Source: Blattamonas nauphoetae (lineage: Eukaryota; Preaxostyla; Oxymonadida). Taken from it: 51,472 nt of DNA. The notes beneath the pieces are model-generated. The model ran no database searches. It was not told the DNA's origin and saw nothing but the letters and a program-made list of their open reading frames with translations. The stretch is taken from positions 1 to 51,472 of the forward strand of contig JARBJD010000436.1 in the NCBI GenBank assembly GCA_033064195.1, in the 5' to 3' direction. Positions within the stretch are counted from its first letter, which is position 1; every line of letters begins with the position of its first letter. Shown one piece after another: positions 19,044 to 28,618 of the stretch. The translations under genes and the position numbers were made by a program.

Positions 19044-21654
19044 AGTAGTGTATATGGCGAATTGGGAACCCCCGCTCCTTAGACGATACTACTGGGCAAA
19101 ATCATCATGCCGATTGACACAACAATCGGTGTGATCATTCTGTTGTTCTTTCAAAGCAAATTGACATTCCCAGAAGCCCCAATTGAACCATCAGCAATTA
19201 TTTGAGAGGTCCACCTGACCTTCAAATACTCAGAAACGATTTGAATGATTCCGAACGTTGTTTGAATTGATTCTTGTCAACAATGAGATCAAAAAATGTT
19301 CAGGTCAACATCGATTTTTCAAGTTTTTTCCATTTTTCACACAAATCCATTGAAACCAACAGTTGAAGCACTTCGAAAAAAATCGAAAACAATCCTAAAA
19401 TCTCGGGGACAACGTCGGTCGTCGATCAAAACAATCCGGATGAAAATCGGTTGGGAATTCGTGGAGCTACGTACCGAACTGTGGTCGAAAAAGTGACGAA
19501 AAAGTCGATTTTCAAAACTTGCTTAAAAATGCTGCTATATGGCTCAAATCCACCTCAAACACCTTCTAAAATTACAAAATCGATTTTGAAAGGTGAAATT
19601 CGCGATAAAAAACACTTTTGGGATTTTTGGTTTGATCAAGGCCGGATCGGGATTTTTCTTGATCAACCCACATTCCATTTTTCGAGTTTCTCCGATTTTT
19701 AAAAAAAATGTATGCGCTTTCAGGACTTCACTTTTTAGGATCACTTTTTCCTCCTATTTGCGTTTTTACGCTTCATTTCGCTCGGAGTCGCCTTTTGGTG
19801 GCTCTTTTCATCTTCACTTTTTCACCTCATCTTTCACCACTTTTTTCGTCAGTTTTCGTTTTTAGCGGTTTTCACTTCAAAATCTTCACATTTGCGTCCT
19901 TCCGACGCTTTTGCCTTGTTCCCGATCACCTCACCTTCATAGTCCTCTTTTTTGGACGTGCCTTTTTCGCACCACATTTTCACCAACTTTTCACTCACAT
20001 CACTTTTTTCTCGAATTAACACCTATCGCCCTTCCGTTCTCACCATTCGAGAAGGCTGTGGCTGAATTTTCAGAATTTTTGGTTCATTAGTTCTTTCAAA
20101 ATTTCACTTTTTTGTCTTTTTTTCGTTCTTAACATTTCACTGTTTGTCTAAGTTCAGACCATTTCAAATCCTTCCTTCTCTCATTTCACTCTTCCCGTTT
20201 TCACTTTCGTTCATTCATCGTTCCTTCTCATTTCACCGATTTCATGACACTTTTTTCGGACCGTTGGTCCTCTTTGACACATCACAATGTTCAAGTTTTC
20301 ATGAAAGATTTCGAAAAAGAAGGGGAAAAGAAGGTGAAACAGGGTAAAATGAAGTGAGCAAGTACAATAGTGAACAGTGAAGTGGAGATCGTGATCGTGG
20401 CGTGGAATTTGTCGTCAATTGTGTAAACAGAGTCTGTGTTCACCTTTTTATGGTATTAAAAAACCAGAGAGATTGAAAAAATCGAGTGAAATGTTCAATG
20501 AGAGGTTCGAAGACGAAGATCTGACGCTGACCACGATCCGTCGGATCCTCGTCACAAGTAGGTAATATGAGGAAACAAAAATTAGTGTAATGTATTTGAG
20601 AAAAAGTTTGAGCAAAACAAACATAAATGAAGTGAGGAAACATAAAAAACAATGCAAAAATGAGTACGGAGAAGTGACCAAAACATGAAATGAGAAGTAA
20701 TGAAAATGAAGTGGCAAAACCAATAAAAACTGCTAAAATAAGAGTGAACAAAGAAGATGAACGAGGTGAAATGATCAAAAACACATACAAGTGCAGAGAT
20801 ACAGCGACTGTAGAGATCGAGTCTAAAAAGTGAGAAAAAAGAGATGAGTAAGAAAGATGAGTATGAAAACAAGTAAAAGAAAGATAAAAAGAGAAGAAAC
20901 AAGGAAGTTTGAAGAGAGAAGAGGTAGCATACATTTCACAATTGCGAAAGTGGATGGTTTGGCCAATGCAATGATACCTGTTGAAAAAGATGGAACAAAA
21001 CAGATGAAAATGAGAGTAAGAAGAATGAAGAAAGAAGAGAATGGTAATGAAAACATGAAGAAGACAGAAAAGTACAAAGATGTGAAGACGATCTTGATCG
21101 AACCTAAAAAGTTGTAAAAAGAGGTGAAAGTGAGAAAACGAGAATCAAAACAAGTTGAAGAAAGAAAAGAAGAGAAGAAAGAAAGTTGTTTAAAGCGATA
21201 ATCGGAAACATACAAGGTAAAAAGTTGGAGATGGATGGTTTGTCCAGTTTGATATGATCTATAAAGGAATAAGAGAGAAAACAGATGAAAATAGTTGAAA
21301 ACAAAAGAGTAAAGAAGAGAACAGTAATAAAATGACGAAAAAGTGACAACAGAACAGAGATGAAGTGTGATCATGATCGCATCATAAAAGTTGGTAAAAA
21401 GAGATGAAATTGAAAAAATGAAACATACTGTGACGATTTGATGCATCGGATGGTTCTAAAACACATAAAAGCAGAAAGAAAGAATGATCATGCAATTCGG
21501 ATCATTCCCCATATTTTGTCAGAATTCCTTGAAATCGCCAATCGGCTGTTCTTGACATTGACGGTTGTAGAATATGTTGGTAAAATACACAGAAACTGAT
21601 TGAACATAATTTCATTGTTTCTAAAATTGTTTTGACTTTTTTATTTTGTATAAA
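19044..21654. other. Gene-poor terminal region of C' with strand asymmetry
   Basis: There is no supported gene. The plus strand is pyrimidine-rich from about 19700 to 20430 and purine-rich from about 20440 to 21450. It contains AATCGG inverted pairs near the tip (GCCGATTGAC and CAATCGG) and tandem units at 20815-21470. Long frames on the pyrimidine strand are Phe/Ser/Leu-rich and reflect composition. Confidence 0.75.
20815..21470. repeat. Diverged tandem repeat, unit about 283 bp (C')
   Basis: Three unit starts are visible at about 20815, 21098 and 21380, each with GATCG, then CTAAAAAGT or ATAAAAGT and a GTAAAAAGAGATGA-like run. Each is followed by GGATGGTTT-type and AACAGATGAAAAT-type blocks. 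Identity between units is moderate. A mirrored copy lies at about 38389-39044. Confidence 0.65.
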
Positions 21655-21948
21655 ATGAACCCGAGAGAAAAGTTGATTGAATCAATGAAAAAAGAGAACT
21701 GTGAACTTGTTTCTGAGTATGTCCGGAGCACAGAACCAGTCATCTATGTTCATGAAGGTGTTGAATGGAGAATAAAGCCAAAGTTGTGGAATCAAGGAAA
21801 CAGACCACACAAGTCACAACGTCGACGCTACACTCAATCGTTTGTTGAGAATGAACTGAGGAAGTACAACTGTGAGCTCGTTGGTGAGTACAAGCAGGTT
21901 CCTGTTCCATCTGAGAAGAATTTGGGGGTGTTTCTGATGTTTATATAA
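21655..21948 (+). pseudogene. Modular repeat protein, partial (C')
   Basis: The start and first module match the 117-aa gene at 37851-38204 almost exactly. The match ends near 21905, at the inner edge of the inverted repeat, and the rest of the frame reads into unrelated sequence. It is a fragment made by the rearrangement. It keeps the promoter motif TTTTTTATTTTGTATAAAATG. Confidence 0.8.
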
Positions 21949-22014
21949 TTAACGCTGATTTTTTTTTATTTGAATTTTTTATTTTGCATATGAAGAGTAG
22001 GTCCAGTTAGTGCA
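21949..22014. other. Junction between inverted-repeat arm and Polinton C
   Basis: A short AT-rich stretch carries TTTTTTATTTTGCATATGAAG, a motif also found beside the end repeats of A and B. It marks the broken left end of Polinton C. Confidence 0.5.
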
Positions 22015-22340
22015 AGTGTGAGATCTCGACGTAACGTTCCAAGATACTCAGGCAAAATGGTGCCCTCGTGACTGATGCGTAGAACGAATTGAAGGTTGGA
22101 TTGGAGACGGATGATCGAAAGATTGTCCCCGGGGTTCATGTTGGCTTCAGATTCTTTGTCAAGAATTTGTCCGTCAATCATGCCCACCCAAGACTTATCC
22201 CTTCAAGGACTTCGCTATTCTCTGTGAGAGCGTAGCAGTCATTGAGAAGGATTGAGATAGATCGTCCCCAAAGGGGTATCGGGGTGTCCATAGGAAACTC
22301 ACACGAACATGAACAGGAACTACTCAACGGCTATTCTTGT
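22015..22340 (-). repeat. Polinton end-associated repeat, copy C
   Basis: This reverse-oriented copy holds GTTCCAAGATACTCAGGCA, GTCCCCGGGGTTCATG and CCCCAAAGGGGTATCGGGG. It is very close to copy D1 over the whole length, and both keep a short frame of about 55 codons reading NMNPGDNL, IIRLQSNLQFVLRISHEG. It lies beyond the fiber, so the fiber sits between the 136-aa gene and this repeat. Confidence 0.82.
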
Positions 22341-22372
22341 CTTTTTTAATTTCAATTAAAGAGCAAACAAAA
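22341..22372 (+). promoter_or_regulatory. Presumed promoter of fiber gene (C)
   Basis: TCTTTTTTAATTTCAATTAAAG lies 11 bases before the ATG. It is T-rich but lacks the TAAATG ending common elsewhere, so this assignment is weaker than for the other genes. Confidence 0.35.
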
Positions 22373-23251
22373 ATGAATCGACAAAAATACAATTCACAAA
22401 TGATTGAGAAAATGATTGATCACAATCTTTCGACGATCACTGAGAATGCAGCAGTGATTGACTCACTTCAGAAGACAACAGAAGCACATAAGACAGCGAT
22501 ATCCTCAATTCAGAAAGTGGTGAGCACAAATGGATCAATCACTTGTTCAGCTGGTATTGCAACACCAACAATTGGAGGATTGATTAATGTGAATGGAGCG
22601 AATTGGAACATATCAGAGGGATCACTTCCGAAGTATCCTGGAACATATCCGGCATCGACATTCTTTTCTGGTCTTTCCATTTCACAATCAATTTCAGAAA
22701 CCTCAGGAATTCAATTCAATGGTGATGGCATCGTAATGTGGTCTCCATGTGACAGACCAGCAATCTATTACTACGATGAGGATACAGGTTCAGGAGTGTT
22801 TTCAATATCCACAACTGGAAGTTTTTCTCAGCTGTCAGACAGAAGAGTGAAAAGAAATATTGAGCCATACCCCGATGTTCTTGAACAATTGAATAAAGTG
22901 GAAATTGTTCGCTACCAATTTAACACATTCGACTCGAAGATCAACAAAGTGACGAAACAAATCGAGAACGAAACCAATGAAGAACACTTGAAGAACTGCA
23001 AAGAGAAATGTGAATGTCTGAAGAAGGAAAGTGAGAAGAAACATATTGGTGTGATTGCACAACAGATCCAAGAAATATTCCCTGAAGTCGTGAATGATTC
23101 CAATCCAGACTGTCTTCAAGTTGATTATGCAGAACTCTCTTGTTTCTGTATCAAAGCCATTCAGGAATTATGTTCAATCGTTGGACAACAACAGTCAATC
23201 ATCGATGAACTGATCCAAAAATATAATTCACTGATTAGTATTCCAACATGA
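22373..23251 (+). CDS. Fiber/spike protein with S74 self-cleaving chaperone domain, 292 aa
   Basis: The N-terminal 45 residues look like a coiled coil (KMIDHNLSTITENAAVIDSL), followed by a glycine- and serine-rich beta region to about residue 150. The C-terminal domain carries the Peptidase_S74 (intramolecular chaperone) signature: SDRRVKRNIEP, then HIGVIAQQIQEIFPEVV, then VDYAELSCFCIKAIQEL. Ser155 and Lys160 have the spacing of the catalytic Ser-Lys pair known from phage tailspikes and animal MYRF. In that family the domain drives trimer folding and then cuts itself off. The ATG at 22373 is the first methionine of the coiled coil. The gene is present only in C, converging on the 136-aa gene with a 17-bp overlap. 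Role: receptor-binding fiber (inferred). Confidence 0.85.
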   Translation: MNRQKYNSQMIEKMIDHNLSTITENAAVIDSLQKTTEAHKTAISSIQKVVSTNGSITCSAGIATPTIGGLINVNGANWNISEGSLPKYPGTYPASTFFSGLSISQSISETSGIQFNGDGIVMWSPCDRPAIYYYDEDTGSGVFSISTTGSFSQLSDRRVKRNIEPYPDVLEQLNKVEIVRYQFNTFDSKINKVTKQIENETNEEHLKNCKEKCECLKKESEKKHIGVIAQQIQEIFPEVVNDSNPDCLQVDYAELSCFCIKAIQELCSIVGQQQSIIDELIQKYNSLISIPT

Positions 23252-23645
23252 GATCAACCAGAAACTCATAATACTCCTTGCTTATTTTTCCATTGACTGT
23301 CTCGGTTGTTTCCATCTCGATAGATTCACCAGAACTGTCTTTGAACCAGATCTTCACAATTGACTGTCGAGTACTTAATTCCCACTTCTTTCGCTTCGCA
23401 ATCTGTTCGTTACAGAAAGCAACAAATGAATCATTGTGTGCGTCAGTTTGAATCCAATCACCATGGATTGTGATGTGCTGAGGAATATCTTTGGAGATGA
23501 TTGTGGATGTACTACCAATTTCTTCCTTCACATGGATGAGTTTGCAGTCGAGGAAGTAGATGTATTTTTGTTTTCTGGAATTGGTAAAATCAGGAGGGAG
23601 TTGAGCAGTGTGAGAATTCTGAATTGAGAAGTATCGCTTCACCAT
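23235..23645 (-). CDS. Small beta-rich virion-type protein, 136 aa (C)
   Basis: This open copy has the same length as in A and D. Its end overlaps the fiber end, so the two genes share a transcription end zone. The start follows TTTTATTTTTGTAGAAAAC with ATAAATG at the ATG. A base or anchor protein for the fiber is an attractive guess from position, but A and D keep this gene without any fiber. Confidence 0.7.
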   Translation of the reverse strand: MVKRYFSIQNSHTAQLPPDFTNSRKQKYIYFLDCKLIHVKEEIGSTSTIISKDIPQHITIHGDWIQTDAHNDSFVAFCNEQIAKRKKWELSTRQSIVKIWFKDSSGESIEMETTETVNGKISKEYYEFLVDLMLEY

Positions 23646-23672
23646 TTATGTTTTCTACAAAAATAAAATATT
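23646..23672 (-). promoter_or_regulatory. T-rich promoter motif of 136-aa gene (C)
   Basis: The gap holds TTTTATTTTTGTAG and then ATAAATG at the start codon. Equivalent sites precede the gene in A (to 6977), B (11215-11240) and D (48640-48672). Confidence 0.5.
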
Positions 23673-23676
23673 AGAA

Positions 23677-25365
23677 TCAATAACCTCTCTTCACTTCTTC
23701 GAATGCTTCTTGGAGTCGACGATCAATGACATATCGCACTCGTGGTTGTCCATTTTCTATCCAGAATAGCCAATTGGATGCTTGATGTAATGCCAATATC
23801 GGTGGAGGAGGTCCATCTTTAGTAGATGTGAAATATGGATCAAGTTCTCCCTGATTGATTGGTGTTCCTCTGTAGACGATATTCACTGATTCTGCTGTTG
23901 AGATACCTTCTTCTCCACCAGCGATTTCACTTCGATCTGTTGGAACCATGAATGTGAAACAAGTTGCATCCGTTACTGGTTTTGTTCTCTTGTAATCCTT
24001 TCCTTTATAGTCAAACACTCGAGTTGAACAAATCGAATTTTCAAACTCTTCTGTTGCAGAACAACCAATGAAGTCACCATTCACCATCATCATTTGATAG
24101 AACTCTGGTGAGATTGTTGACATTGGGAAATTGGGAAAGTTGGATCCAAGCATTTCGAATTGACCAACGTAGTGAGGATTTCTGAAGACTGTACATTCGT
24201 TTGGTCTTTCAGGGAATAAGCACATTAGATTCATGAGATTGTTGAGTTTGATACTGATGTTTGATCTCACTCCCATTGCATTCGCTTTTGATTGGAATGA
24301 TTGTGTGTCAATTCTTTCTGCTTTCAGAACATAAAGAGTCTTCGAATATGTGTTGAAGAGGGATTGTTTTGTTGCATCAGTGATTTGATATCCGTAACAA
24401 ATTGTTGAGACTTTATCAACTGATGAAGAAAGAACAGTGCAAGTGAAGTTTTCGGCTCCAACCTCAGCGACTGTACTGGCAGGTGGAGCATAACTCCATT
24501 TCTTGTAAGCTTTCAGTACTGGATTTCCTATCTGTGTAAATTCCTGTGTTAAGGGAGAAAAGTCCCCCTCAGACATCAAGAGCATGTTGGTTTGATCCGA
24601 AAGAGAAGTTAAGTCTTTACCTGGATTCAATTCACGGCAACCTTCGGTTGATTTTCGAATGACAGTTGAAGGCAGAATTGGACAATACACTAGTGAATCA
24701 GTTGTCAAGTGAAATCGTAAACGTAAATTGCCAAAGATGGAATTTGGATATTGGTCAAAGGTACTCAATGGAAGTAAACTCACAAATGGAATAACGAGTG
24801 GAATGGTCGCAGTGAGCTTATTTGTGGTTTTATTGATTGGAACATAGTAGAATCCACACACACTCTGATCCATTCTCTGAACATTTTCCCAAAGACTGTA
24901 ACAATGCTTCATATTGTTTTTCTCTTCGTACGACTTGAATGTGTGATACAGAAATGATTCGTGGACATGATTATTCTGAAGTGTGTTGTCAATAATGTTT
25001 CCATGACTGTCGACGAGTCTCATATCTCGAATTGCATCTGAGGATGATTTGTATCCAACGAATATTCCGGATAGTCCGACGTTAGCTCCCGCTTCACCAG
25101 TCTGATATGAATATGGAACAGTAATCGTGAGATCAATTCGCAAATGACTCTTCATAAATTCAGTAACATCATGACCGTCATAGCACAGTGGAACTTCAAT
25201 CTCATCTCCGATTCTGCATGGCATTGGAGGATTTGTAGGATGCACTTCTTGGATGGAGTAGATGTGAGGTTCTGAATCCCACTGTTTCGGCAGATATGAT
25301 TGCACTTCAATTTGCTCAATTAATGTCGATGTTGGTTTGGATTGATTTGATCTGATACTTCTCAT
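23677..25365 (-). CDS. Capsid-type protein 2, 562 aa (C)
   Basis: This is an open copy. Its variable islands are its own (YSYQTGEAGANVG near residue 87, YVPINKTTNKL near 175 and KKWSYAPPASTVAE near 285). The conserved SIQEVHPTNPP, FGNLRLRFHLTT and PPPPILALHQ blocks are as in the other copies. It ends 31 bp before the 136-aa gene starts. Confidence 0.72.
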   Translation of the reverse strand: MRSIRSNQSKPTSTLIEQIEVQSYLPKQWDSEPHIYSIQEVHPTNPPMPCRIGDEIEVPLCYDGHDVTEFMKSHLRIDLTITVPYSYQTGEAGANVGLSGIFVGYKSSSDAIRDMRLVDSHGNIIDNTLQNNHVHESFLYHTFKSYEEKNNMKHCYSLWENVQRMDQSVCGFYYVPINKTTNKLTATIPLVIPFVSLLPLSTFDQYPNSIFGNLRLRFHLTTDSLVYCPILPSTVIRKSTEGCRELNPGKDLTSLSDQTNMLLMSEGDFSPLTQEFTQIGNPVLKAYKKWSYAPPASTVAEVGAENFTCTVLSSSVDKVSTICYGYQITDATKQSLFNTYSKTLYVLKAERIDTQSFQSKANAMGVRSNISIKLNNLMNLMCLFPERPNECTVFRNPHYVGQFEMLGSNFPNFPMSTISPEFYQMMMVNGDFIGCSATEEFENSICSTRVFDYKGKDYKRTKPVTDATCFTFMVPTDRSEIAGGEEGISTAESVNIVYRGTPINQGELDPYFTSTKDGPPPPILALHQASNWLFWIENGQPRVRYVIDRRLQEAFEEVKRGY

Positions 25366-25386
25366 TTATAGAAAAATAAAAAAATT
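25366..25386 (-). promoter_or_regulatory. Canonical promoter motif of capsid-type 2 (C)
   Basis: TTTTTATTTTTCTATAAATG runs directly into the start codon. Equivalent sites are at 5239-5260 (A), 12947-12966 (B) and 46895-46916 (D). Confidence 0.6.
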
Positions 25387-25417
25387 CAATATCATTATTT
25401 TCTTTTACTGTTTTGTC

Positions 25418-27277
25418 TCACAAGATTCCTAAATCTTTGTGTAATGCTTTCAGTGTGTGATTAGGATAGTATTCGACTCTTGGTTCATCATTACTAAATC
25501 GTAACACCCACCACGTTGTGGCAGTAGTTGCTAATATTGGTGCTGGAGGATGTGTAAATGTTATCATATCACCACCCATTAGACTTGGGTCGTAAACATT
25601 GTAGAATGTGTCAAGATTCCCTTGATATATTGGTTGAGATCTCAAAGTGACTGGAACATTCTGACCTCTGGAACTGATAGAATCATTACAGTTTGTTGGA
25701 CATCCACTTCGTTGAGTTGAGAAGCATAGAAGGAAGTCAGTGTTGTCATGAATCGGTCGCACTCTTGTCATTGTTTCACGAGGATATGTATCATCACCGG
25801 AGAGTTTCTCTCCAACAAGAGAATCCGTCAGTGATCGCTCCAAGTCATCAGGCACAGTCAGATATGAATCAAGGTTGAGAGTCGACAATGCGAACTGGTA
25901 GAAACGAGCTCCAATAGTTGTTGTGGGTTGTTCTGGATAGTACTTGTTGAGTAGATTCACTTGGATATTCTTCTGCATTGGATTGTGGAAGCAAGTGACT
26001 TCATTATCGTAGTGACGGAAGAGAAGCATAATATCCTTGGCATTAACGAGAACCATTTGCTGAGTACAATCAATTCCTGTTGCCGTTGGTGTCTTCTGAA
26101 ATGGATAGAATGAGATCTTCTCTGCTGGAATTGTTCCTGGTCGATTTGTGAACATCTGCTTCAGATTCTCTTTCGCAATGTCTTTAATATTGTATCCAGA
26201 ACTCATACAATACACATCATCAATTTTATAATCAAGAATGTTCAATGATACATATTGATCCACGTATTTTGGTTCTTGATTCACGACATTGGATCCATTT
26301 AAAGTAATGTCTCTTGAAACCGATGGTTGGAGAAATGATTGACCGATTTGAACGAAATTCTTTGTGCATGAGGCTACGAGATTATTCAGAAAAACGGGAC
26401 GATGATGAATACAAGCTTGAATTTTGTCTTTTATATATGGTGCTGTTGTTCCAACTACGATTGATGATAGTGTATTCTTCAATGTCAGTTCAGGATTCAC
26501 AGGGCAGCAGACAAAAGCATCCTCATTGATGTACACACTCAATTTCAGATCACCAAATAGACATCGTGGATAGTCAGTCATACCTGAGAAAATGAGAAGA
26601 TCTTCAAGATTGATTGACACACGGATTGGCACATCAATACTATCACATAAAGAACTAGTTACTTTTGTTCCTGTGAAGTCTGATACTGGAATATAAACAC
26701 CAGCGACAGATTCATCATGATTCCAAGCATTTTGCCACGGCGTATGAGAGTGTTTTCGATTCTCTAATTGACTCTTCGGTTTAATCATATTGTAAATGTG
26801 TGATTCCATGGATACATCATTTGTTGCTGTACTGATGATTCTCTGATTTTTGTGAAGAACAGTAAGACTCCGAAAGATGGATGCTGAATGCTTGAGTCCA
26901 ACGAACATGAATATTCTCTCATTCATCAAGGATCCAATATCTCCAGTTGTCCACCACCAATTATTGAGTTTCAATGTTGCTGTCATTGTGAACGTAATGA
27001 AGGAATCATCGATTTGACAAATATCTTGATTACCAGTCAATGGAATGATTATCTCCTGTCCTTTATAGAAGCGTGAATTCTCTGATGGTTTCAATTCCTG
27101 AATGGAAGTACTATGTGCTCCATCATTCAGAAGGTAATTTATGTGATGTTCAGACATGAGTTGTTGTTGTATTTGACCAATATCATCTCTTGTGTACTTG
27201 ATTGATCCTGTTGTATTTCCAGTCAATGATGATGCTCCTGTTCTTTTGTTTGTCAGATGTGTTATATGCGAGTTCAT
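25418..27277 (-). CDS. Capsid-type protein 1, 619 aa (C)
   Basis: This open copy of the first capsid-type protein groups with D (LQPSV, SSGYNIK) and not with A or B. Variable islands fall at the same places as in the others, and the ends are invariant. It slightly lacks the terminal residues seen in the other three copies. It is probably the main shell protein because it is the longest, but the two capsid-type proteins cannot be ranked from sequence alone. Confidence 0.75.
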   Translation of the reverse strand: MNSHITHLTNKRTGASSLTGNTTGSIKYTRDDIGQIQQQLMSEHHINYLLNDGAHSTSIQELKPSENSRFYKGQEIIIPLTGNQDICQIDDSFITFTMTATLKLNNWWWTTGDIGSLMNERIFMFVGLKHSASIFRSLTVLHKNQRIISTATNDVSMESHIYNMIKPKSQLENRKHSHTPWQNAWNHDESVAGVYIPVSDFTGTKVTSSLCDSIDVPIRVSINLEDLLIFSGMTDYPRCLFGDLKLSVYINEDAFVCCPVNPELTLKNTLSSIVVGTTAPYIKDKIQACIHHRPVFLNNLVASCTKNFVQIGQSFLQPSVSRDITLNGSNVVNQEPKYVDQYVSLNILDYKIDDVYCMSSGYNIKDIAKENLKQMFTNRPGTIPAEKISFYPFQKTPTATGIDCTQQMVLVNAKDIMLLFRHYDNEVTCFHNPMQKNIQVNLLNKYYPEQPTTTIGARFYQFALSTLNLDSYLTVPDDLERSLTDSLVGEKLSGDDTYPRETMTRVRPIHDNTDFLLCFSTQRSGCPTNCNDSISSRGQNVPVTLRSQPIYQGNLDTFYNVYDPSLMGGDMITFTHPPAPILATTATTWWVLRFSNDEPRVEYYPNHTLKALHKDLGIL

Positions 27278-27297
27278 TTTATCAAAAATAAAAAAAC
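27278..27297 (-). promoter_or_regulatory. Promoter motif of capsid-type 1 (C)
   Basis: TTTTTTTATTTTTGATAAAATG leads to the ATG, ending in AAAATG where most others have TAAATG. The same form occurs at 3325-3345, 14856-14876 and 44978-44998, so this variant is specific to this gene. Confidence 0.55.
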
Positions 27298-27305
27298 AAT
27301 ATTGC

Positions 27306-27608
27306 TTATTTCTTTTTCAGTTTCTTCTTCTTTGCTTTCGGCTTCAGCTTTTCTTCTAGTGTCAGTATTTCCCCTCTGAGTTTATTTGCAACTGCTGTGT
27401 GTCCTTCATTCATTGCTTGTTCATACTGAGCCATCTTTTCTGTGTGGATTTGCTGATCCGATTTCACATCTGGGATCATCTCAACTCCTGTCTGTGCGAC
27501 CTTTGAAATCAATGGTCCAACAAATGGAATGAGATTCAGAAATGGAGCTCCAACTCTGAGAATGTTTTTGCCAACTGCTGCTAATTTTGATAACCAACCT
27601 GGTGCCAT
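27306..27608 (-). CDS. Small amphipathic protein 2, 100 aa (C)
   Basis: This open copy has a hydrophobic N-terminal half (MAPGWLSKLAAVGKN, FLNLIPFVGPLISK), a charged middle and a lysine-rich tail KPKAKKKKLKKK. Differences from the other copies cluster in the charged middle (EGHTAVANK). Confidence 0.75.
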   Translation of the reverse strand: MAPGWLSKLAAVGKNILRVGAPFLNLIPFVGPLISKVAQTGVEMIPDVKSDQQIHTEKMAQYEQAMNEGHTAVANKLRGEILTLEEKLKPKAKKKKLKKK

Positions 27609-27627
27609 TTATGTAAAAATAAAAAAC
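27609..27627 (-). promoter_or_regulatory. Canonical promoter motif of small amphipathic 2 (C)
   Basis: TTTTTATTTTTACATAAATG is a perfect form. Equivalent sites are 2995-3014 (A), 15187-15205 (B) and 44649-44667 (D). Confidence 0.6.
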
Positions 27628-27642
27628 TTGAACACACACAAA

Positions 27643-27957
27643 TTATAATCCTTTGAATTGAATCTTGGAATTTGACGATTGAGGAATGTCATCCTTGGAA
27701 TAGCGTGCATTTCGCGGAGGTTCATAATCAGTCATCTGTGGTTGTTGTGGTGCTCGATTGATTGCTTTGTTCTGTTGGTACACATCCATCATTCCTCCTA
27801 AGCCACTGAGTATTCCTCCTGCTGTTTGTCCAAACTTGTTGTTCGTCTGTGAGAGAAGTCCACCACCAACCTGAAGCAGTGATGGAGCAAGCGGTTTGAT
27901 GAATTGAAAGAATTGTTTGCCAATATTTTTGAGTTTGTTGAAACTTCCTGGTGCCAT
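27643..27957 (-). CDS. Small amphipathic protein 1, 104 aa (C)
   Basis: This open copy has the MAPGSFNKLKNIG start, a GGGLLSQ and GGILSGLGGMM hydrophobic middle and a polar tail ending IQFKGL. The first 28 residues form a likely amphipathic helix. Confidence 0.75.
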   Translation of the reverse strand: MAPGSFNKLKNIGKQFFQFIKPLAPSLLQVGGGLLSQTNNKFGQTAGGILSGLGGMMDVYQQNKAINRAPQQPQMTDYEPPRNARYSKDDIPQSSNSKIQFKGL

Positions 27958-27977
27958 TTATGTAAAAATAAAAAATA
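27958..27977 (-). promoter_or_regulatory. Canonical promoter motif of small amphipathic 1 (C)
   Basis: TTTTTATTTTTACATAAATG is identical to the site before the neighbouring gene. Equivalent sites are 2650-2668 (A), 15533-15552 (B) and 44301-44321 (D). Confidence 0.6.
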
Positions 27978-27993
27978 CAATTCATAAATTATT

Positions 27994-28581
27994 CTAACGA
28001 GGAATTGCTTTAGTCAGTGATATTCCATAATTGAGAATGGTATTGTAAGCTTCATTGAAGGCGATGCTCATATCTTTCCCACCAACAAGGATCTTGAAAA
28101 TGGTTCGAAAGATTGGTAGTTTATTGAGACATAGGCACTTGTCAGACAGGTCATCCAGTTCAATCACCACATCATTGATTCCAGTGAGTGTCGCAATCAG
28201 TGCACATAAATCACTTTGGTTCGTGATCAGTTTCTTTGATGGTTCAATGAGATTATTCAGTAGTTTCTTTTCACATGCGAACGCATTCTTGTATACTAAT
28301 AGCAGTTGATCTTTGAATGCTGAAATGTTTGATGTGTATTCTCGTAGTGGTATAGAACGGCTCTGAATTGGGGCAGATGTATAAATCTCAAGTGGTGGTG
28401 GATCATACGTTCCTGGAACATTCTCTAGTTCAACATTAGTGCTTTGTTCATTGCGATCTTCGAGCTTTGATCTTCCCGAAGTTGATCCTTTATTATCAAT
28501 GATGACATTGTTGGTGATTGACGTTGGAACAGAAGAAGAACTTGTGTGTTTCGTAAATTGACAACTTAGAATTGGCTGCAT
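27994..28581 (-). CDS. Polinton protein of unknown function, 195 aa (C)
   Basis: This open copy is close to B and D except in the N-terminal variable part. It has no recognised domain. Conserved cysteines occur in a CLCL-type pair near residue 150. Confidence 0.75.
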   Translation of the reverse strand: MQPILSCQFTKHTSSSSVPTSITNNVIIDNKGSTSGRSKLEDRNEQSTNVELENVPGTYDPPPLEIYTSAPIQSRSIPLREYTSNISAFKDQLLLVYKNAFACEKKLLNNLIEPSKKLITNQSDLCALIATLTGINDVVIELDDLSDKCLCLNKLPIFRTIFKILVGGKDMSIAFNEAYNTILNYGISLTKAIPR

Positions 28582-28618
28582 CACTTTCTATAAAAATAAA
28601 AAATATATATTAATGTTT

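Larger units (their letters stand above)
14960..21905 (+). repeat. Left arm of 6.9-kb inverted repeat
   Basis: This arm is nearly identical, in reverse, to 37955-44890. Paired coordinates add up to 59854-59859 along the arm, so only about five bases of net indel separate them. It covers part of the small amphipathic 2 gene through the integrase fragment of B plus all of C'. The outer limit lies inside the small amphipathic 2 gene and the inner limit inside the modular repeat gene. Confidence 0.9.
19044..21905 (+). mobile_element. C': terminal piece of a Polinton inserted in B integrase
   Basis: This is a 2.6-kb terminal region plus the start of the modular repeat gene, in the mirrored orientation of the right end of Polinton C. 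The terminus is AGTAGTGTATATGGCGAAT. It is not a whole element: it stops at the inner end of the inverted repeat. It probably arose with the inverted duplication rather than as a separate insertion. Confidence 0.8.

Noticed and set aside
21966-22187. A 73-codon frame in the end-associated repeat as a real gene
   Set aside because: It is shared only by copies C and D1. Other copies do not keep it, and no promoter motif precedes it. It is kept as a note under the repeat.
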